A program made the translations under genes and the position numbers. Below, piece by piece: positions 1-9,291 of a stretch of DNA of 56,369 bases. The stretch comes from Candidatus Uhrbacteria bacterium (lineage in GTDB: Bacteria > Patescibacteriota > Patescibacteriia > 2-12-FULL-60-25). How positions within the stretch are numbered: the stretch's first letter is position 1; every line of letters starts with the position of its first letter. Below the pieces are notes generated by a model. It ran no database searches. It had not been told where the DNA came from and saw only the letters and a program-made list of their open reading frames with translations. The stretch is taken from assembly GCA_903829075.1 (NCBI GenBank), contig CAIKOH010000027.1:1-56369 (forward strand), given 5' to 3'.

Positions 1-2306
1 AGAATCACCGTGTCCGCCGCAGTTAACGTTAAACCTGTGCCGCCGGCTTTCAAACTTAAGAGAAATACCTGCGCTTTTGGATCGGTCAAAAAGGTATCAA
101 TCTGCGTTTGGCGATCGCGCGTCTTGCCTTCGATCGTGACATGGCCAATCTCCAAACGATCAAGTGCTTCACGCAAAATATCCAACATCGAGGTGAACTG
201 ACTAAACAGCAACACCTTATGCCCACCAGACACCGCCTCCTGCACGAGCTCGATTGCGAGCGCCATTTTTCCAGACAACGCTTCGGTGCGCGGCAAGCGA
301 CGATCGACGAGTGCGGGGTGATCCGTGATGCGGCGGAGCTTCATGAGCGCAGATAAAATCTCCACACGCGCACGCGCAAACCCACGACGCTCAACCGCGG
401 CAGCGACTTCTTGACGAACCTCTGCTAACGTTCGCGCATAGACGACCAACTGCTCTGGTGTGAGCGTGGCGATGGAGGTCTGCTCAATTTTTGGTGGCAA
501 TCCTTTCAAGTGCGACTCTTTTGTACGTCGTAACACGAACGGACGGAGACGGCGCTGCAGATCCATTAACACGTCTGTGCTGGAACGCTCCTCAATCGGA
601 CGTTCGAAGCGCGTACGAAAGGTTTGTGCATCGCTCAAAAATCCCGGCATTAAAAAATCAAAGATCGACCACACCTCACGCACACGATTCTCAAGTGGAG
701 TCCCTGTCACCGCAAGACATAGCTTCGCAGACACAGCGCGCACCGCCTGGGCCGTGAGCGTACGGGCATTTTTCACGTATTGCGCTTCATCAAGGACACA
801 GTAAACGAAGGGACGATCGCGCCGCCCCACGTACCACAAAATATCACGCGCCAAAGCCGAATAGGGCGTGATCACCACATCATATGAATCCAGTGTTTCA
901 AAAATCTGCTGACGCTCAGCGCGCGTTCCATCGAGAATCACCACCGAAAGTTCTGGCGTAAATTTTTTCACCTCGTTGAACCAGGTCATGGTCAAGGTCT
1001 TTGGACACACAACTAACGACGTCCCCTGAAGACGATCGCGAGTCAACGACAGCAATCCTAAGACCTGCAAGGTCTTTCCCAATCCCATGTCGTCTGCGAG
1101 CACGCCGCCAAACCCATAGCGTTGCAAAAATAACATCCAGGCCACACCGTCTTTTTGATACTCACGCATCACGCTCGTCAGATGCGTTGGCCACTCGATC
1201 GGTTCTTGCAGACGACCGGTTTGGACCTCTTGCAAAAAACGTTCGAACGTTTCATTCATGGCTGCCAGATGCGCCGAACGACTACCTCGAATCAGTTCCA
1301 AAATCGCGGGCGCGAGACGCAAACGCGAACGATACGTTCCAGCGCCGACATGCTCTGTCTCATCCATCGTGGATAACCAGGTCTTCACCTCATCGCGATT
1401 CGCGCACACGACAAACGTTCCATCGGCGCGACGGATATATGGCTGTTGACTGGAGACCATCTGCCGCAACTCATCAAATGAAACCTGCGTTTTACCGCAA
1501 TGCCACTCCACAGAAAAATCAAACCAATCCTGCTGCGTCTCTTGCGCAAACTTCCACTCAGAACCGATGGTCTCGCGCTCCACATCGAGCAACGGCTGCA
1601 AGGTATCGTCCACGCGCACGTCAAACGCTTCCATCAAATCTGGAAAACCAACCGTCAACAATTGATACAATCCAGATGCAGGCACCACAAATCGCATCTC
1701 AAGAAATGAAACCGGCGGTCCGAAATGGCGCGTACAACGAGCAACCGCTTCTTGCTCCGCAACCCAATCACGCTCAATCGCACGCCCAGATGGATCAGGT
1801 GTCACCGCCGTTGATTCCAACAAAGAAAACATGTGCGGACCATACACGCTCGTCGCCAACACCGTGACCTCGTCGCGTTCACGATCATAAGAAGCTTCCA
1901 ACTGAATTCGATCCAACGTAAACGGACGAAACCTTGAAGGAAGACGAGCTCCAACACCCTCCGTTCTGTTCGTCTCTTCCTTCGTAAGAGGGAGCGCTGC
2001 ACGAGAAAGGGCAGGATCTGTCTGATGCATGGCCGCAAACCCAAGCGCAACCTCGTGTGCACACATCCCCGGGCGATCTTCTCCGCAGGTACAATGAAAC
2101 GTTTCTACGCGTTGATGATCAGGGGAAATAATCAAACGCACGCGTTTCGGCTCACGTCGATCAACGCTGCCCGTCACGTTCAAGCTTCCATTTCTCGCAG
2201 CATGCACTGAAACATGCACCACCTGATTACTCCAATACAAACGCTGCCCATGCGCAAATGCGTTGGCGGACGCCCAATCCTCTAAGACATGTTCGGTGAA
2301 TAACAT
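1..2306 (-). CDS. SNF2/SWI2-type helicase with SWIM zinc finger (3' end cut by window edge)
   Basis: The reading frame is open from an ATG at 2306 through the window edge, giving 768 visible residues. A SWIM-type zinc motif is visible at about residues 72-84 (C-x-C-x7-C-x-H). The ATPase core follows: Walker A ADDMGLGKT near residue 405, a DEAQ box near 503, TGTPLENR near 535, and the helicase-C motif SLKAGGTGLTLT at the edge. SWIM plus SNF2 is a known bacterial Rapid/HepA-like architecture; such proteins are ATP-driven DNA or nucleoprotein remodelers. The final residues lie outside the window. Upstream is an extended -10 (TGCTAGACT) about 16 nt before the ATG and no SD. The family call is secure; the substrate is unknown. 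Confidence 0.9.
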   Translation of the reverse strand, partial: MLFTEHVLEDWASANAFAHGQRLYWSNQVVHVSVHAARNGSLNVTGSVDRREPKRVRLIISPDHQRVETFHCTCGEDRPGMCAHEVALGFAAMHQTDPALSRAALPLTKEETNRTEGVGARLPSRFRPFTLDRIQLEASYDRERDEVTVLATSVYGPHMFSLLESTAVTPDPSGRAIERDWVAEQEAVARCTRHFGPPVSFLEMRFVVPASGLYQLLTVGFPDLMEAFDVRVDDTLQPLLDVERETIGSEWKFAQETQQDWFDFSVEWHCGKTQVSFDELRQMVSSQQPYIRRADGTFVVCANRDEVKTWLSTMDETEHVGAGTYRSRLRLAPAILELIRGSRSAHLAAMNETFERFLQEVQTGRLQEPIEWPTHLTSVMREYQKDGVAWMLFLQRYGFGGVLADDMGLGKTLQVLGLLSLTRDRLQGTSLVVCPKTLTMTWFNEVKKFTPELSVVILDGTRAERQQIFETLDSYDVVITPYSALARDILWYVGRRDRPFVYCVLDEAQYVKNARTLTAQAVRAVSAKLCLAVTGTPLENRVREVWSIFDFLMPGFLSDAQTFRTRFERPIEERSSTDVLMDLQRRLRPFVLRRTKESHLKGLPPKIEQTSIATLTPEQLVVYARTLAEVRQEVAAAVERRGFARARVEILSALMKLRRITDHPALVDRRLPRTEALSGKMALAIELVQEAVSGGHKVLLFSQFTSMLDILREALDRLEIGHVTIEGKTRDRQTQIDTFLTDPKAQVFLLSLKAGGTGLTLTAADTVI

Positions 2307-2351
2307 AACGCGCAAGACGATCCAGTCTAGCAGAAATGCGGATGTTTGTCT

Positions 2352-2380
2352 TTGACCTTTTCGCTGAGACCAGTGATACT
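2352..2380 (+). promoter_or_regulatory. smpB promoter, leaderless
   Basis: TTGACC, 17-nt spacer, GATACT; the -10 ends 6 nt before the smpB ATG at 2387, so the transcript should start at or next to the start codon. No SD is present. Confidence 0.6.
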
Positions 2381-2386
2381 ACTCGC

Positions 2387-2839
2387 ATGAAGCCCTACGC
2401 CGACAACCGTTACGCCGCCCACGCCTATGAATGCCTCAAAACACTTGAAGGTGGGTTAGCGTTACTTGGCGCAGAAACAAAAAGCATTCGTGAGAACGGC
2501 ATGCGCTTACGCGGCGCCTACTTACGCATTGAAAAAGGTGAGCTCTGGCTCATCGGATCCCATATCGCGATGTACAGCAAGGCTGCGGCACAGGATGGAT
2601 ATGAGCCTGATCGTCCAAGAAAAGTACTCGTTCACAAACAAGAACTCCATTTTTTAGCAGAAAAAACTCATGAAAAAGGATTGACATTGATCCCATTTTC
2701 GGTGTATCCTTCAAAGCGCCGCATCAAACTTTCGTTTGGTGTCTGCCGTGGAAAAAACGTCCACGATAAACGTGAATCCATCAAACAACGCGAGGTCACC
2801 CGATCGACTCGCCGCGTCATGCGAGGAGAGGACGAATAA
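2387..2839 (+). CDS. smpB: SsrA-binding protein SmpB
   Basis: This 150-aa protein matches SmpB throughout: an N-terminal NRYAAHAYE block, the KSIRENG...LRGAYLRI segment, a PERPRK-like DRPRKVLVHK core, and the C-terminal GKNVHDKRESIKQRE tail that enters the decoding centre. SmpB binds the tRNA-like domain of tmRNA and directs it to stalled ribosomes. I chose ATG 2387 over the in-frame ATG at 2336, because the family N-terminus begins at MKPYADN and a TTGACC-17-GATACT promoter lies between the two. The stop codon is one nucleotide from the 5' end of tmRNA, so the two are almost certainly co-transcribed. Confidence 0.95.
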   Translation: MKPYADNRYAAHAYECLKTLEGGLALLGAETKSIRENGMRLRGAYLRIEKGELWLIGSHIAMYSKAAAQDGYEPDRPRKVLVHKQELHFLAEKTHEKGLTLIPFSVYPSKRRIKLSFGVCRGKNVHDKRESIKQREVTRSTRRVMRGEDE

Positions 2840-2840
2840 T

Positions 2841-3250
2841 GGGGATGAATCAGCATCGACGACATGCAACGTATCGTTCGGCAAGCCGAGCAGGCAACGA
2901 CGCCTCGTATAAACCGCGTTGCACATGACACCTGCCAACGTCATTTCCCGAGTGAAGAGCGCTGTGGCTTCGGCCTTCAGCGTTCCGAGCTTTGCTCCGT
3001 CCTTCGCCTAACCGCGAACCGTGACGGCCGATCCCCGCTTCTGCGCCTCAGAGCAACGGTGTGATCGCCATAATCTGTAGGCTTGAGCGCGCGCATGTTC
3101 TCTGCACACGTTGACCGGCCCGAGAACTTACGTTATGCCCACTCGTTCGTTCCATGATGCATAGCGGACACTCCTTGAACGAACCAAGCTTGTGAAGACG
3201 TGCGGTACGTCCATGCTCGGACGGGGGTGCGATACCCCCCATCTCCACCA
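2841..3250 (+). ncRNA. ssrA: tmRNA (ssrA)
   Basis: A one-piece tmRNA of about 410 nt. The 5' GGGGATG pairs with 3' CATCTCC, followed by discriminator A and an encoded CCA at 3248-3250. The T-arm is GGGGG-TGCGATA-CCCCC. The best tag reading frame starts at GCT 2961 and ends at TAA 3009-3011, giving the 16-residue tag AVASAFSVPSFAPSFA. This frame choice is an inference from the alanine resume codon, length and in-frame stop. The tag ends in SFA, not the common LAA, and the T-loop has G where U55 is expected. The gene is immediately downstream of smpB and upstream of an intrinsic terminator. Confidence 0.9.
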
Positions 3251-3251
3251 T

Positions 3252-3285
3252 AAAAAAATTCCTGCCATGAAGGCGGGATTTTTTT
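3252..3285 (+). terminator. Bidirectional intrinsic terminator
   Basis: A-run, CCTGCC-ATGA-GGCGGG stem, T-run. It lies between tmRNA (plus) and tdk (minus) and can serve both. Confidence 0.8.
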
Positions 3286-3294
3286 ATGAAACTT

Positions 3295-3948
3295 TTATAC
3301 TGCAACCGTTTCTCTTTCCATTAATACCTCTGAGGCCAGTGACTCAACTTGCGCTGGCAGCACCACATGATGTTCCAAACATCGTGCTTCATACGTCGTT
3401 TCTTTCGCAGAATGTTCAATCAAAACTAGTGGATCATCAAAAAATACTGGTTGTCCGTTGCGGAGACGTTGCGTACGCGTTGCATTGTAGCGATGACAGA
3501 CAGCACATACCGCTCGCGAACGAGAGACGATTGTTTCAGGCAACGACATGATCGCTTGCGCCGCAGGAAACAGTAACCCGCGAAAATCCGCGTCCAATCC
3601 CGCAACCAACAACGTCTTCCCTTGACGCAATGCCTGTTCTAAAACCTGGATAATCGTCGGTGTAAAAAATTGCACCTCATCAATCCCAATCACCTGAGCC
3701 TCGCTCAGATACCTCGTCAGCATCGTCAGATTCTGCGGATCAACCGCGATCGCATCTTGCAATAACCCATCGCGCGATTGAACCGTCGGTGTGCGATTGT
3801 CCGTGGAAGGACGCAAACACACCAACGGAACCTGCTGTTCACGAAAAATATGCAGATGACGCACGAGCTCAAAGGTTTTTCCACTTGCCATCGGGCCAGT
3901 AAAAAATGTCAGCGAGCCGTGTTCCGTAAGCAGAAGGGGCGAGTTCAT
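3295..3948 (-). CDS. tdk: Thymidine kinase (type II)
   Basis: Phosphorylates thymidine to dTMP in the salvage pathway. The 217-aa protein shows the P-loop GPMASGKT near the N-terminus, the Walker-B-like IDEVQFF, the GLDADFRG motif of the TK1-like family, and a zinc lasso with CAVC and CLEH ligand pairs. Start: ATG 3948 (MNSPLLL) is preferred over the in-frame ATG at 3969, because an extended -10 (TGTTATCCT, hexamer at 3960-3965) overlaps the upstream ATG and sits 11 nt before ATG 3948. It converges on tmRNA and shares a terminator with it. Confidence 0.93.
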   Translation of the reverse strand: MNSPLLLTEHGSLTFFTGPMASGKTFELVRHLHIFREQQVPLVCLRPSTDNRTPTVQSRDGLLQDAIAVDPQNLTMLTRYLSEAQVIGIDEVQFFTPTIIQVLEQALRQGKTLLVAGLDADFRGLLFPAAQAIMSLPETIVSRSRAVCAVCHRYNATRTQRLRNGQPVFFDDPLVLIEHSAKETTYEARCLEHHVVLPAQVESLASEVLMERETVAV

Positions 3949-4008
3949 ATAATAATCGCAGGATAACATGCCACCTCAACGACCGAAAGACCGAACCATT
4001 CTCTGTCC

Positions 4009-4758
4009 TTAAAGAGCGGTTATCAGCCCCGCCACACGTTCACGTGTTCTTCCCTGCGTCTTATCATGTCCTCGTTGCAACGCATGCGCTGTGCGCAATG
4101 CGGCAAATGTCCGCGCTGCAGTGATCGATGGTCCGCTTCGATCCACCAAAAATTCCCTTGCCCGCGCCTCCCAATACGCGACGCTTTGCTGTAGAGGCTG
4201 CTCTATCTTCTTGCGCCAAGCCTCATTCAACGCCGCCTCATGATCTAAATCCCAACGCATCGAACGCACGTCGATACGTGCAATCAATGGCGCCGCAGGT
4301 CGTGCATTCTCTTGTTCTTCTTCCTCTGTGATCGATACGTTCGTCAAAACGGTGACACCGCGCACCGCCAACTCTGAACGCACCAGCTCTTGTTGCAAAC
4401 GACGCAATGCTTCATCTTCAACGCAGGTGTAGCGCTGCCAATCATGCCATTCATCAAGTAATGATCGCGTCTCGCGCTGCGCGAGCTGCATACGCATGAC
4501 GCGCACATCAAGCGCCCGCTGAGCAGCTATAATTTGCGGCGCTTCACGCGAGATATCCGCATCCGCAACACGCTGAACACGCTCCGCTAACGTCCGCAAC
4601 TCCTCTTCAGAAGACTGCAACAGCGCTTGAACCGCCTGCGTCAAACGACGCTGCTCTATCATTAATTCTGTGCGCAGCTGCTTCTGTTTACGCGCCAATT
4701 TCAAACGCTTCTCGTCCTGCGACGAACTCTTTTTTTTCTGCTTCCACCAGGATGACAT
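4009..4758 (-). CDS. Coiled-coil protein of unknown function
   Basis: I do not recognise a family in this 249-aa protein. It begins with a Lys/Ser-rich stretch (WWKQKKKSSSQDEK). Residues 15-130 are strongly charged and heptad-like (Glu, Arg, Gln, Leu), predicting a long coiled coil. An acidic ITEEEEQE patch sits near residue 150, then another mixed helical region. No signal peptide or membrane segment is visible. It starts 8 nt after the stop of the O-antigen-ligase/TPR gene and is probably co-transcribed with it; no SD is seen. Confidence 0.75.
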   Translation of the reverse strand: MSSWWKQKKKSSSQDEKRLKLARKQKQLRTELMIEQRRLTQAVQALLQSSEEELRTLAERVQRVADADISREAPQIIAAQRALDVRVMRMQLAQRETRSLLDEWHDWQRYTCVEDEALRRLQQELVRSELAVRGVTVLTNVSITEEEEQENARPAAPLIARIDVRSMRWDLDHEAALNEAWRKKIEQPLQQSVAYWEARAREFLVDRSGPSITAARTFAALRTAHALQRGHDKTQGRTRERVAGLITAL

Positions 4759-4766
4759 AAAAATAT

Positions 4767-7358
4767 CTACGAACGAGGTGCGGGGCCCTCTACCGGCAGC
4801 GGCTGCGGCAGATTCATGCTCTGTACGGGACGATGCGCGATCCGCGCTCGCTGCGCGTCCACCAGATCCTGTCGAATTGTTTGGTTCTGTGGCAAGACCT
4901 GTGCGATCGCTTGCAATTGTACCACAGCGTCATCCCACTTGCCCTGCATCCCATCAAATGAAGCCAAATACCACCGCGCATCCGTATTCGCCGGATCTAC
5001 GCGCACGATCTGTTGCAGCAAATTTACGGCCTGCGGCAATTGATGGTTCTCCTCATACAACAACGCCAACTCAAACGCGACAGATTCGTCATGCGCGTTC
5101 GCGCGCAGCACCTGTTCAAGCTGCATAATCGCCTCATTCAAGCGGTGCAAACGCTCCAAAGCCACGCTCGATTCATACCGCGCAGGAATATAATCGGATT
5201 TTAATTGGATGGCTTGCGCGAATAATCCGAGCGCTTGCTGCCAATCCGCTTGCGAGGATTCAACCAACGAACCGTCTGAAGGCTGCTTCGCTGGAAGCGC
5301 CGCGATGCGTTCGCCACGTGTCATCAAAATTTTTCCCATCTCTGTCACAAACACCGGATTCCACGGATCCAATGCATGCGCTTGCTGATAAAAATGCAAT
5401 GCCGCAGACGGTTGCGTGAGAGTGAGCGGACTCACCTGCTCCCAGGCTTCAAAAGCCAATCCCGCACTCGCCCAATTATCAGCATTCGCCGGATGGTTCG
5501 TCACCAATGTTTGTGCGGCATCACGCGCTGCGGCAAACGCCTCAAGCACCGTAGCCGAAGAGGACGTCACGTTAGCCTGCTCTGCTTGCATCGCCAAGGA
5601 CGTTTCCCCCTGAACCACCCCACGCGCATACGCATCATTCCAAGGATCAAGCGCTACTGCTGTTTGCAAGAAAGGCATTGCCTGATTTAATCCATCGCCC
5701 GCTTGATACTGTTGCATCGCGGTCCGATAGGAAGCATTCGCCTCCACGCGCTGCACCAACATCCATCCACCGCCAATCAAGAGACAGGCGAACAACGCGC
5801 ACACGACCGCATATCGTTGACGTGAACTTCGATGCGCAAGAGAAATCCCAAACGTAGGCCACAATTCACTTCCAAGAATACCTAACAACAACCAAAAGCT
5901 CATGCTCTGCGTCATGTTTGAAGGGGCAACACAAAGACTCACGAGAACCACCGACCATCCCACCACGGTCGCACAAAAAATAGGCCAACGCTCAGACACA
6001 GCAAGGAGTCGCGACTTCTGCCTAACAGCCGCACCAACCCCAACGATCAACCCAAACCAAGCCAACATCCCAACCAGGCCGATCGTTGGCACAAGCGTCA
6101 AAACCGTAGAAAAGCCTTGGTCAAATCGCGTCTGCCAAAACGGCGACTGGTTCAGCAACGAGGTATGAAATTGCGTGTAATCAAACGCCCATGTTGTTGG
6201 ACCAGAACCAAACAACGGAAATTGTTTCAAGGTCGCCACAGCAATGTCCCATGAAGCCAAAAATGACGGAGCGATCTCCGGTGGCAGGACAACACTCATC
6301 CCATTTGAACCACCGCGCAAAAACCAATACACAGGAAGCAACATCAACAATCCAATCCAATTCCACGAAGAACCTTTTTTTGAACATTCCTCCCATGCCG
6401 TTCGCGCGACTATTAAAATAACCGCGCCTAACACAATCCATGACGGCGCAGAAAGCAACACAATCGGCAACAGAAGCCAGGCGTGTAACGGCGCCCACAA
6501 AAATAACGGAATCAGCATGAGCTGAGCACACGCGTACAACGCAATCCCACAACAGATCCATGACCACAGAGTACGCGCTTGCTGCCGGTGACGAGCGACC
6601 TCAAGCAACAGCAACCCAACGACCCCTCCGCCAAGCACCATCCACGCCATCTGCACATTCGCAAGAACCTCCGCCGCACACAGGAGCATGCTTGCACATA
6701 TCAATACTAGACCCCAACCAATAACCTCACGCTTCGCCTGTGTGGTTTTACTTTTTTCATACGCACTCGGCGCATGTATCAGAAGTCCAATAGCAACGCA
6801 CAGCGGTGTAACCAACAGCATCGCCAATGCATACACATCACCCACGGTGTTAAAAGACTGCGCCTGCATTCTCGCAAACGACCAGATCCAAAACCCTGCC
6901 GCTGCTGCACAGGCGCACACATACGTCCGCACATACTGCTCGCCTCGATGCTCCGTCGCTGCTCGCTCCCCTATCAGATGAGCCAACAGCACCCCTCCAA
7001 GCAACGTCAACCAACTAAATGACGTTTGCGCAGGCAGTCCAAAGAGCGATTGCAAACGATCTTGCGAAAAAGCAACCACCAAAAATTGAATCAATAAAAA
7101 CAGCATGCCCCCAAGAATAAACATCCCGTGCACACGCCGTTCGCCACGAATCCACCCACTCGCCAACCACAACAGCATGAGCACGCCGATAGACATCAGC
7201 ACCATAACCTGCTTGATCAGTTCAAGCTGCTCCGCTCCCCAAGGAAAAAACAGCAACGGAACCACCGCAATCAACAGATGCACGCCGCACTCGATCAACC
7301 AGTCGAACGCACGCAACCAACGCTGTTTACGGAGCGGTAAAAGAACATCATTATGCAT
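4767..7358 (-). CDS. O-antigen ligase/Wzy-like membrane protein with C-terminal TPR repeats
   Basis: This 863-aa protein has about 12 hydrophobic segments over residues 20-540, typical of the O-antigen ligase/polymerase (Wzy_C) superfamily, including a large extracytoplasmic loop containing FGSGPTTWAFDYTQFH. From about 560 to the end there are tetratricopeptide repeats (for example NDAYARGVVQ, PARYESSVALERL, TDARWYLASFDG). This fusion is common in patescibacterial and Gram-positive genomes, where the enzymes are thought to attach or polymerise cell-surface glycans; the substrate cannot be told from sequence. ATG 7358 (MHNDVLLP) is chosen over 7385 because the extended -10 TGCTATACT lies just upstream. 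The coiled-coil gene follows. Confidence 0.8.
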   Translation of the reverse strand: MHNDVLLPLRKQRWLRAFDWLIECGVHLLIAVVPLLFFPWGAEQLELIKQVMVLMSIGVLMLLWLASGWIRGERRVHGMFILGGMLFLLIQFLVVAFSQDRLQSLFGLPAQTSFSWLTLLGGVLLAHLIGERAATEHRGEQYVRTYVCACAAAAGFWIWSFARMQAQSFNTVGDVYALAMLLVTPLCVAIGLLIHAPSAYEKSKTTQAKREVIGWGLVLICASMLLCAAEVLANVQMAWMVLGGGVVGLLLLEVARHRQQARTLWSWICCGIALYACAQLMLIPLFLWAPLHAWLLLPIVLLSAPSWIVLGAVILIVARTAWEECSKKGSSWNWIGLLMLLPVYWFLRGGSNGMSVVLPPEIAPSFLASWDIAVATLKQFPLFGSGPTTWAFDYTQFHTSLLNQSPFWQTRFDQGFSTVLTLVPTIGLVGMLAWFGLIVGVGAAVRQKSRLLAVSERWPIFCATVVGWSVVLVSLCVAPSNMTQSMSFWLLLGILGSELWPTFGISLAHRSSRQRYAVVCALFACLLIGGGWMLVQRVEANASYRTAMQQYQAGDGLNQAMPFLQTAVALDPWNDAYARGVVQGETSLAMQAEQANVTSSSATVLEAFAAARDAAQTLVTNHPANADNWASAGLAFEAWEQVSPLTLTQPSAALHFYQQAHALDPWNPVFVTEMGKILMTRGERIAALPAKQPSDGSLVESSQADWQQALGLFAQAIQLKSDYIPARYESSVALERLHRLNEAIMQLEQVLRANAHDESVAFELALLYEENHQLPQAVNLLQQIVRVDPANTDARWYLASFDGMQGKWDDAVVQLQAIAQVLPQNQTIRQDLVDAQRARIAHRPVQSMNLPQPLPVEGPAPRS

Positions 7359-7437
7359 AAAACATCTACAAAAAGTATAGCACACACGTAGCAGGCAACA
7401 GAAAAAAACAGGACCTGTGGTCGAAAAACGGGTCGAG

Positions 7438-7446
7438 TGCTAGATT
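7438..7446 (+). promoter_or_regulatory. glyA extended -10, leaderless
   Basis: TGCTAGATT, with the hexamer at 7441-7446, ends 9 nt before the glyA ATG at 7456. No SD is present, so the predicted mRNA is leaderless or nearly so. Confidence 0.5.
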
Positions 7447-7455
7447 ACCCTGCAT

Positions 7456-8781
7456 ATGTTGCCCACCGAACACGCCGACCAAGAGATGAATGATCTGCTT
7501 ATCCAAGAAGCCCAACGCCAACAGGATGAGCTCAGTCTGATCCCTTCAGAGAACTATGTTTCGCGAACCGTGCGTGAGGTAACCGGCAGCGTGATCACCA
7601 ACAAATACGCCGAAGGGTATCCGGGCAAGCGTTACTACGCTGGCAACGAAATCGTCGACAAGGTTGAAACGCTTGTACAAATGCGAGCACAAAAATTGTT
7701 CAATGTTCCTTTTGTAAACGTGGAGGCCTATTCAGGGAGTCCAGCGAATCTAGCTGTGTATCTGGCAACCTGTGAACCGGGTGATGTGGTCATGGGACTT
7801 GATCTCTCGAGCGGTGGACACTTAACTCATGGATGGAAAAATTCTATCACCGGCCAATTTTGGAAAAGCGTCCCCTATCATGTCACCCCTGATGGACAGA
7901 TCGACTTTGATGAACTCGCACGTCTTGCCAAAGAACACAAACCAAAACTTATCTGGTGCGGTGGAACGGCGTTGCCGCGCACCCTCGACTTCGCGCGCTT
8001 TGCCGCGATTGCGCATGAGGTTGGCGCGATCTTAGCCGCAGATATTTCGCATATCGCCGGATTGATTGTCGGCGGAGAACATCCAAGTCCGGTTGACTAT
8101 GCCCATATCGTGACAACCACGACCCACAAAACTCTCCGCGGTCCGCGCGGCGCCCTCATCATGGTCACACACAAGGGACTGCAGCACGATGCAACCTTGG
8201 GAGAAAAAATTGATCGCGCGATTCTTCCTGGCCTACAAGGCGGTCCGCATGAGAATGTAATTGCCGCCATTGGCGTCGCCCTACACGAAGCCGCGCAACC
8301 CGCATTCAAAACGTATGCACAACAAATTGTAAAAAACGCGCGCGCTCTGGCAGACGCATTACAGAAACATCAATTCACCCTCGTCTCCGGGGGAACCGAC
8401 AACCATCTTCTGTTGCTCGACCTGACCTCTGACGGTCCTGGTCGCGGCGCTTTTCTGCATCTTGCATTGGAACGCATCGGTCTCACCACGAACAAAAATA
8501 CCATCCCTAATGAACCGAGCTCTCCGTTCTATCCAAGTGGTCTGCGACTCGGCACACCTGCCGCCACCACTCGTGGAATGCAAGAACAAGAGATGCAGCG
8601 TCTGGCGGACTGGATCAAACAGACGTATGATTACATCAAACACCTCCAACTACCCGTTGATAAACTGGAACGCGCAGAGAGTCTAAACGCATTCAAAAAA
8701 ACCTTGAACGACGATGCTTTCTACGCCAAGCTGCGTACCGAGGTGACAACATTCTGCGGACAGTTTCCCGTTCCAAAGTAA
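7456..8781 (+). CDS. glyA: Serine hydroxymethyltransferase
   Basis: PLP enzyme interconverting serine and glycine with tetrahydrofolate, supplying one-carbon units. The 441-aa protein is full length. The N-terminal LIPSENYVS motif, TNKYAEGYPGKRYY, GSPANLAVY, the DISHIAG segment, the PLP-lysine motif VTTTTHKTLRGPRG (Lys near residue 226) and the GLQGGPHEN loop are all present. It starts at ATG 7456 next to a -10 box. A small membrane protein gene follows after 27 nt. Confidence 0.96.
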   Translation: MLPTEHADQEMNDLLIQEAQRQQDELSLIPSENYVSRTVREVTGSVITNKYAEGYPGKRYYAGNEIVDKVETLVQMRAQKLFNVPFVNVEAYSGSPANLAVYLATCEPGDVVMGLDLSSGGHLTHGWKNSITGQFWKSVPYHVTPDGQIDFDELARLAKEHKPKLIWCGGTALPRTLDFARFAAIAHEVGAILAADISHIAGLIVGGEHPSPVDYAHIVTTTTHKTLRGPRGALIMVTHKGLQHDATLGEKIDRAILPGLQGGPHENVIAAIGVALHEAAQPAFKTYAQQIVKNARALADALQKHQFTLVSGGTDNHLLLLDLTSDGPGRGAFLHLALERIGLTTNKNTIPNEPSSPFYPSGLRLGTPAATTRGMQEQEMQRLADWIKQTYDYIKHLQLPVDKLERAESLNAFKKTLNDDAFYAKLRTEVTTFCGQFPVPK

Positions 8782-8808
8782 ATCGCCACACGCCCCTTTC
8801 CCTCATCT

Positions 8809-9216
8809 ATGAACAAAGAAAAGATTGCCTACCTCATCCCGGGAATCATCCTGCTCTTCACAGGATACTATTTTTCTCTGCCGACAGTTGGATCTTCCCC
8901 TTTTAGACTGGCGGTGGTCCAAGCACTTTCGTCTCTAAACCTGAGCACCCTCTTCCCGTTGCAGGATATCGTTCCCGCAGTCTTCTTCTTGACCGGTCTG
9001 GGAATTTTTTTGCGCCCGTTCATCAAATCCACCTGGATACTATTAGCGGTGTTGGTCTTACTAGGTTTTCTGTTGACGAAATACGCTTCGCTTCTTCCTA
9101 TCGGATACACTATGGCTCAAGAAACGCGCTATTTCTTTATGTTCACGCTGGCCCTTCTTTTGTGGATCACACTGCAGATCGTTGATCGTGCCTACAAAGC
9201 TGTTGCATCAGAGTAG
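8809..9216 (+). CDS. Small four-helix membrane protein, unknown
   Basis: A 135-aa protein with four clear hydrophobic segments, at about residues 6-23, 50-70, 74-96 and 104-125, joined by short loops with few charges. No family is recognised. It lies 27 nt downstream of glyA on the same strand, without a visible promoter or SD, so it is probably read from the glyA transcript. Position alone does not link its function to glycine metabolism. Confidence 0.7.
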   Translation: MNKEKIAYLIPGIILLFTGYYFSLPTVGSSPFRLAVVQALSSLNLSTLFPLQDIVPAVFFLTGLGIFLRPFIKSTWILLAVLVLLGFLLTKYASLLPIGYTMAQETRYFFMFTLALLLWITLQIVDRAYKAVASE

Positions 9217-9291
9217 ATCTTGTCAACAGATCCTCTGTCGAACATCTGACGCGTCGTGTATCATAGCTCTATCTTTCTTCGATCTTTTCCT

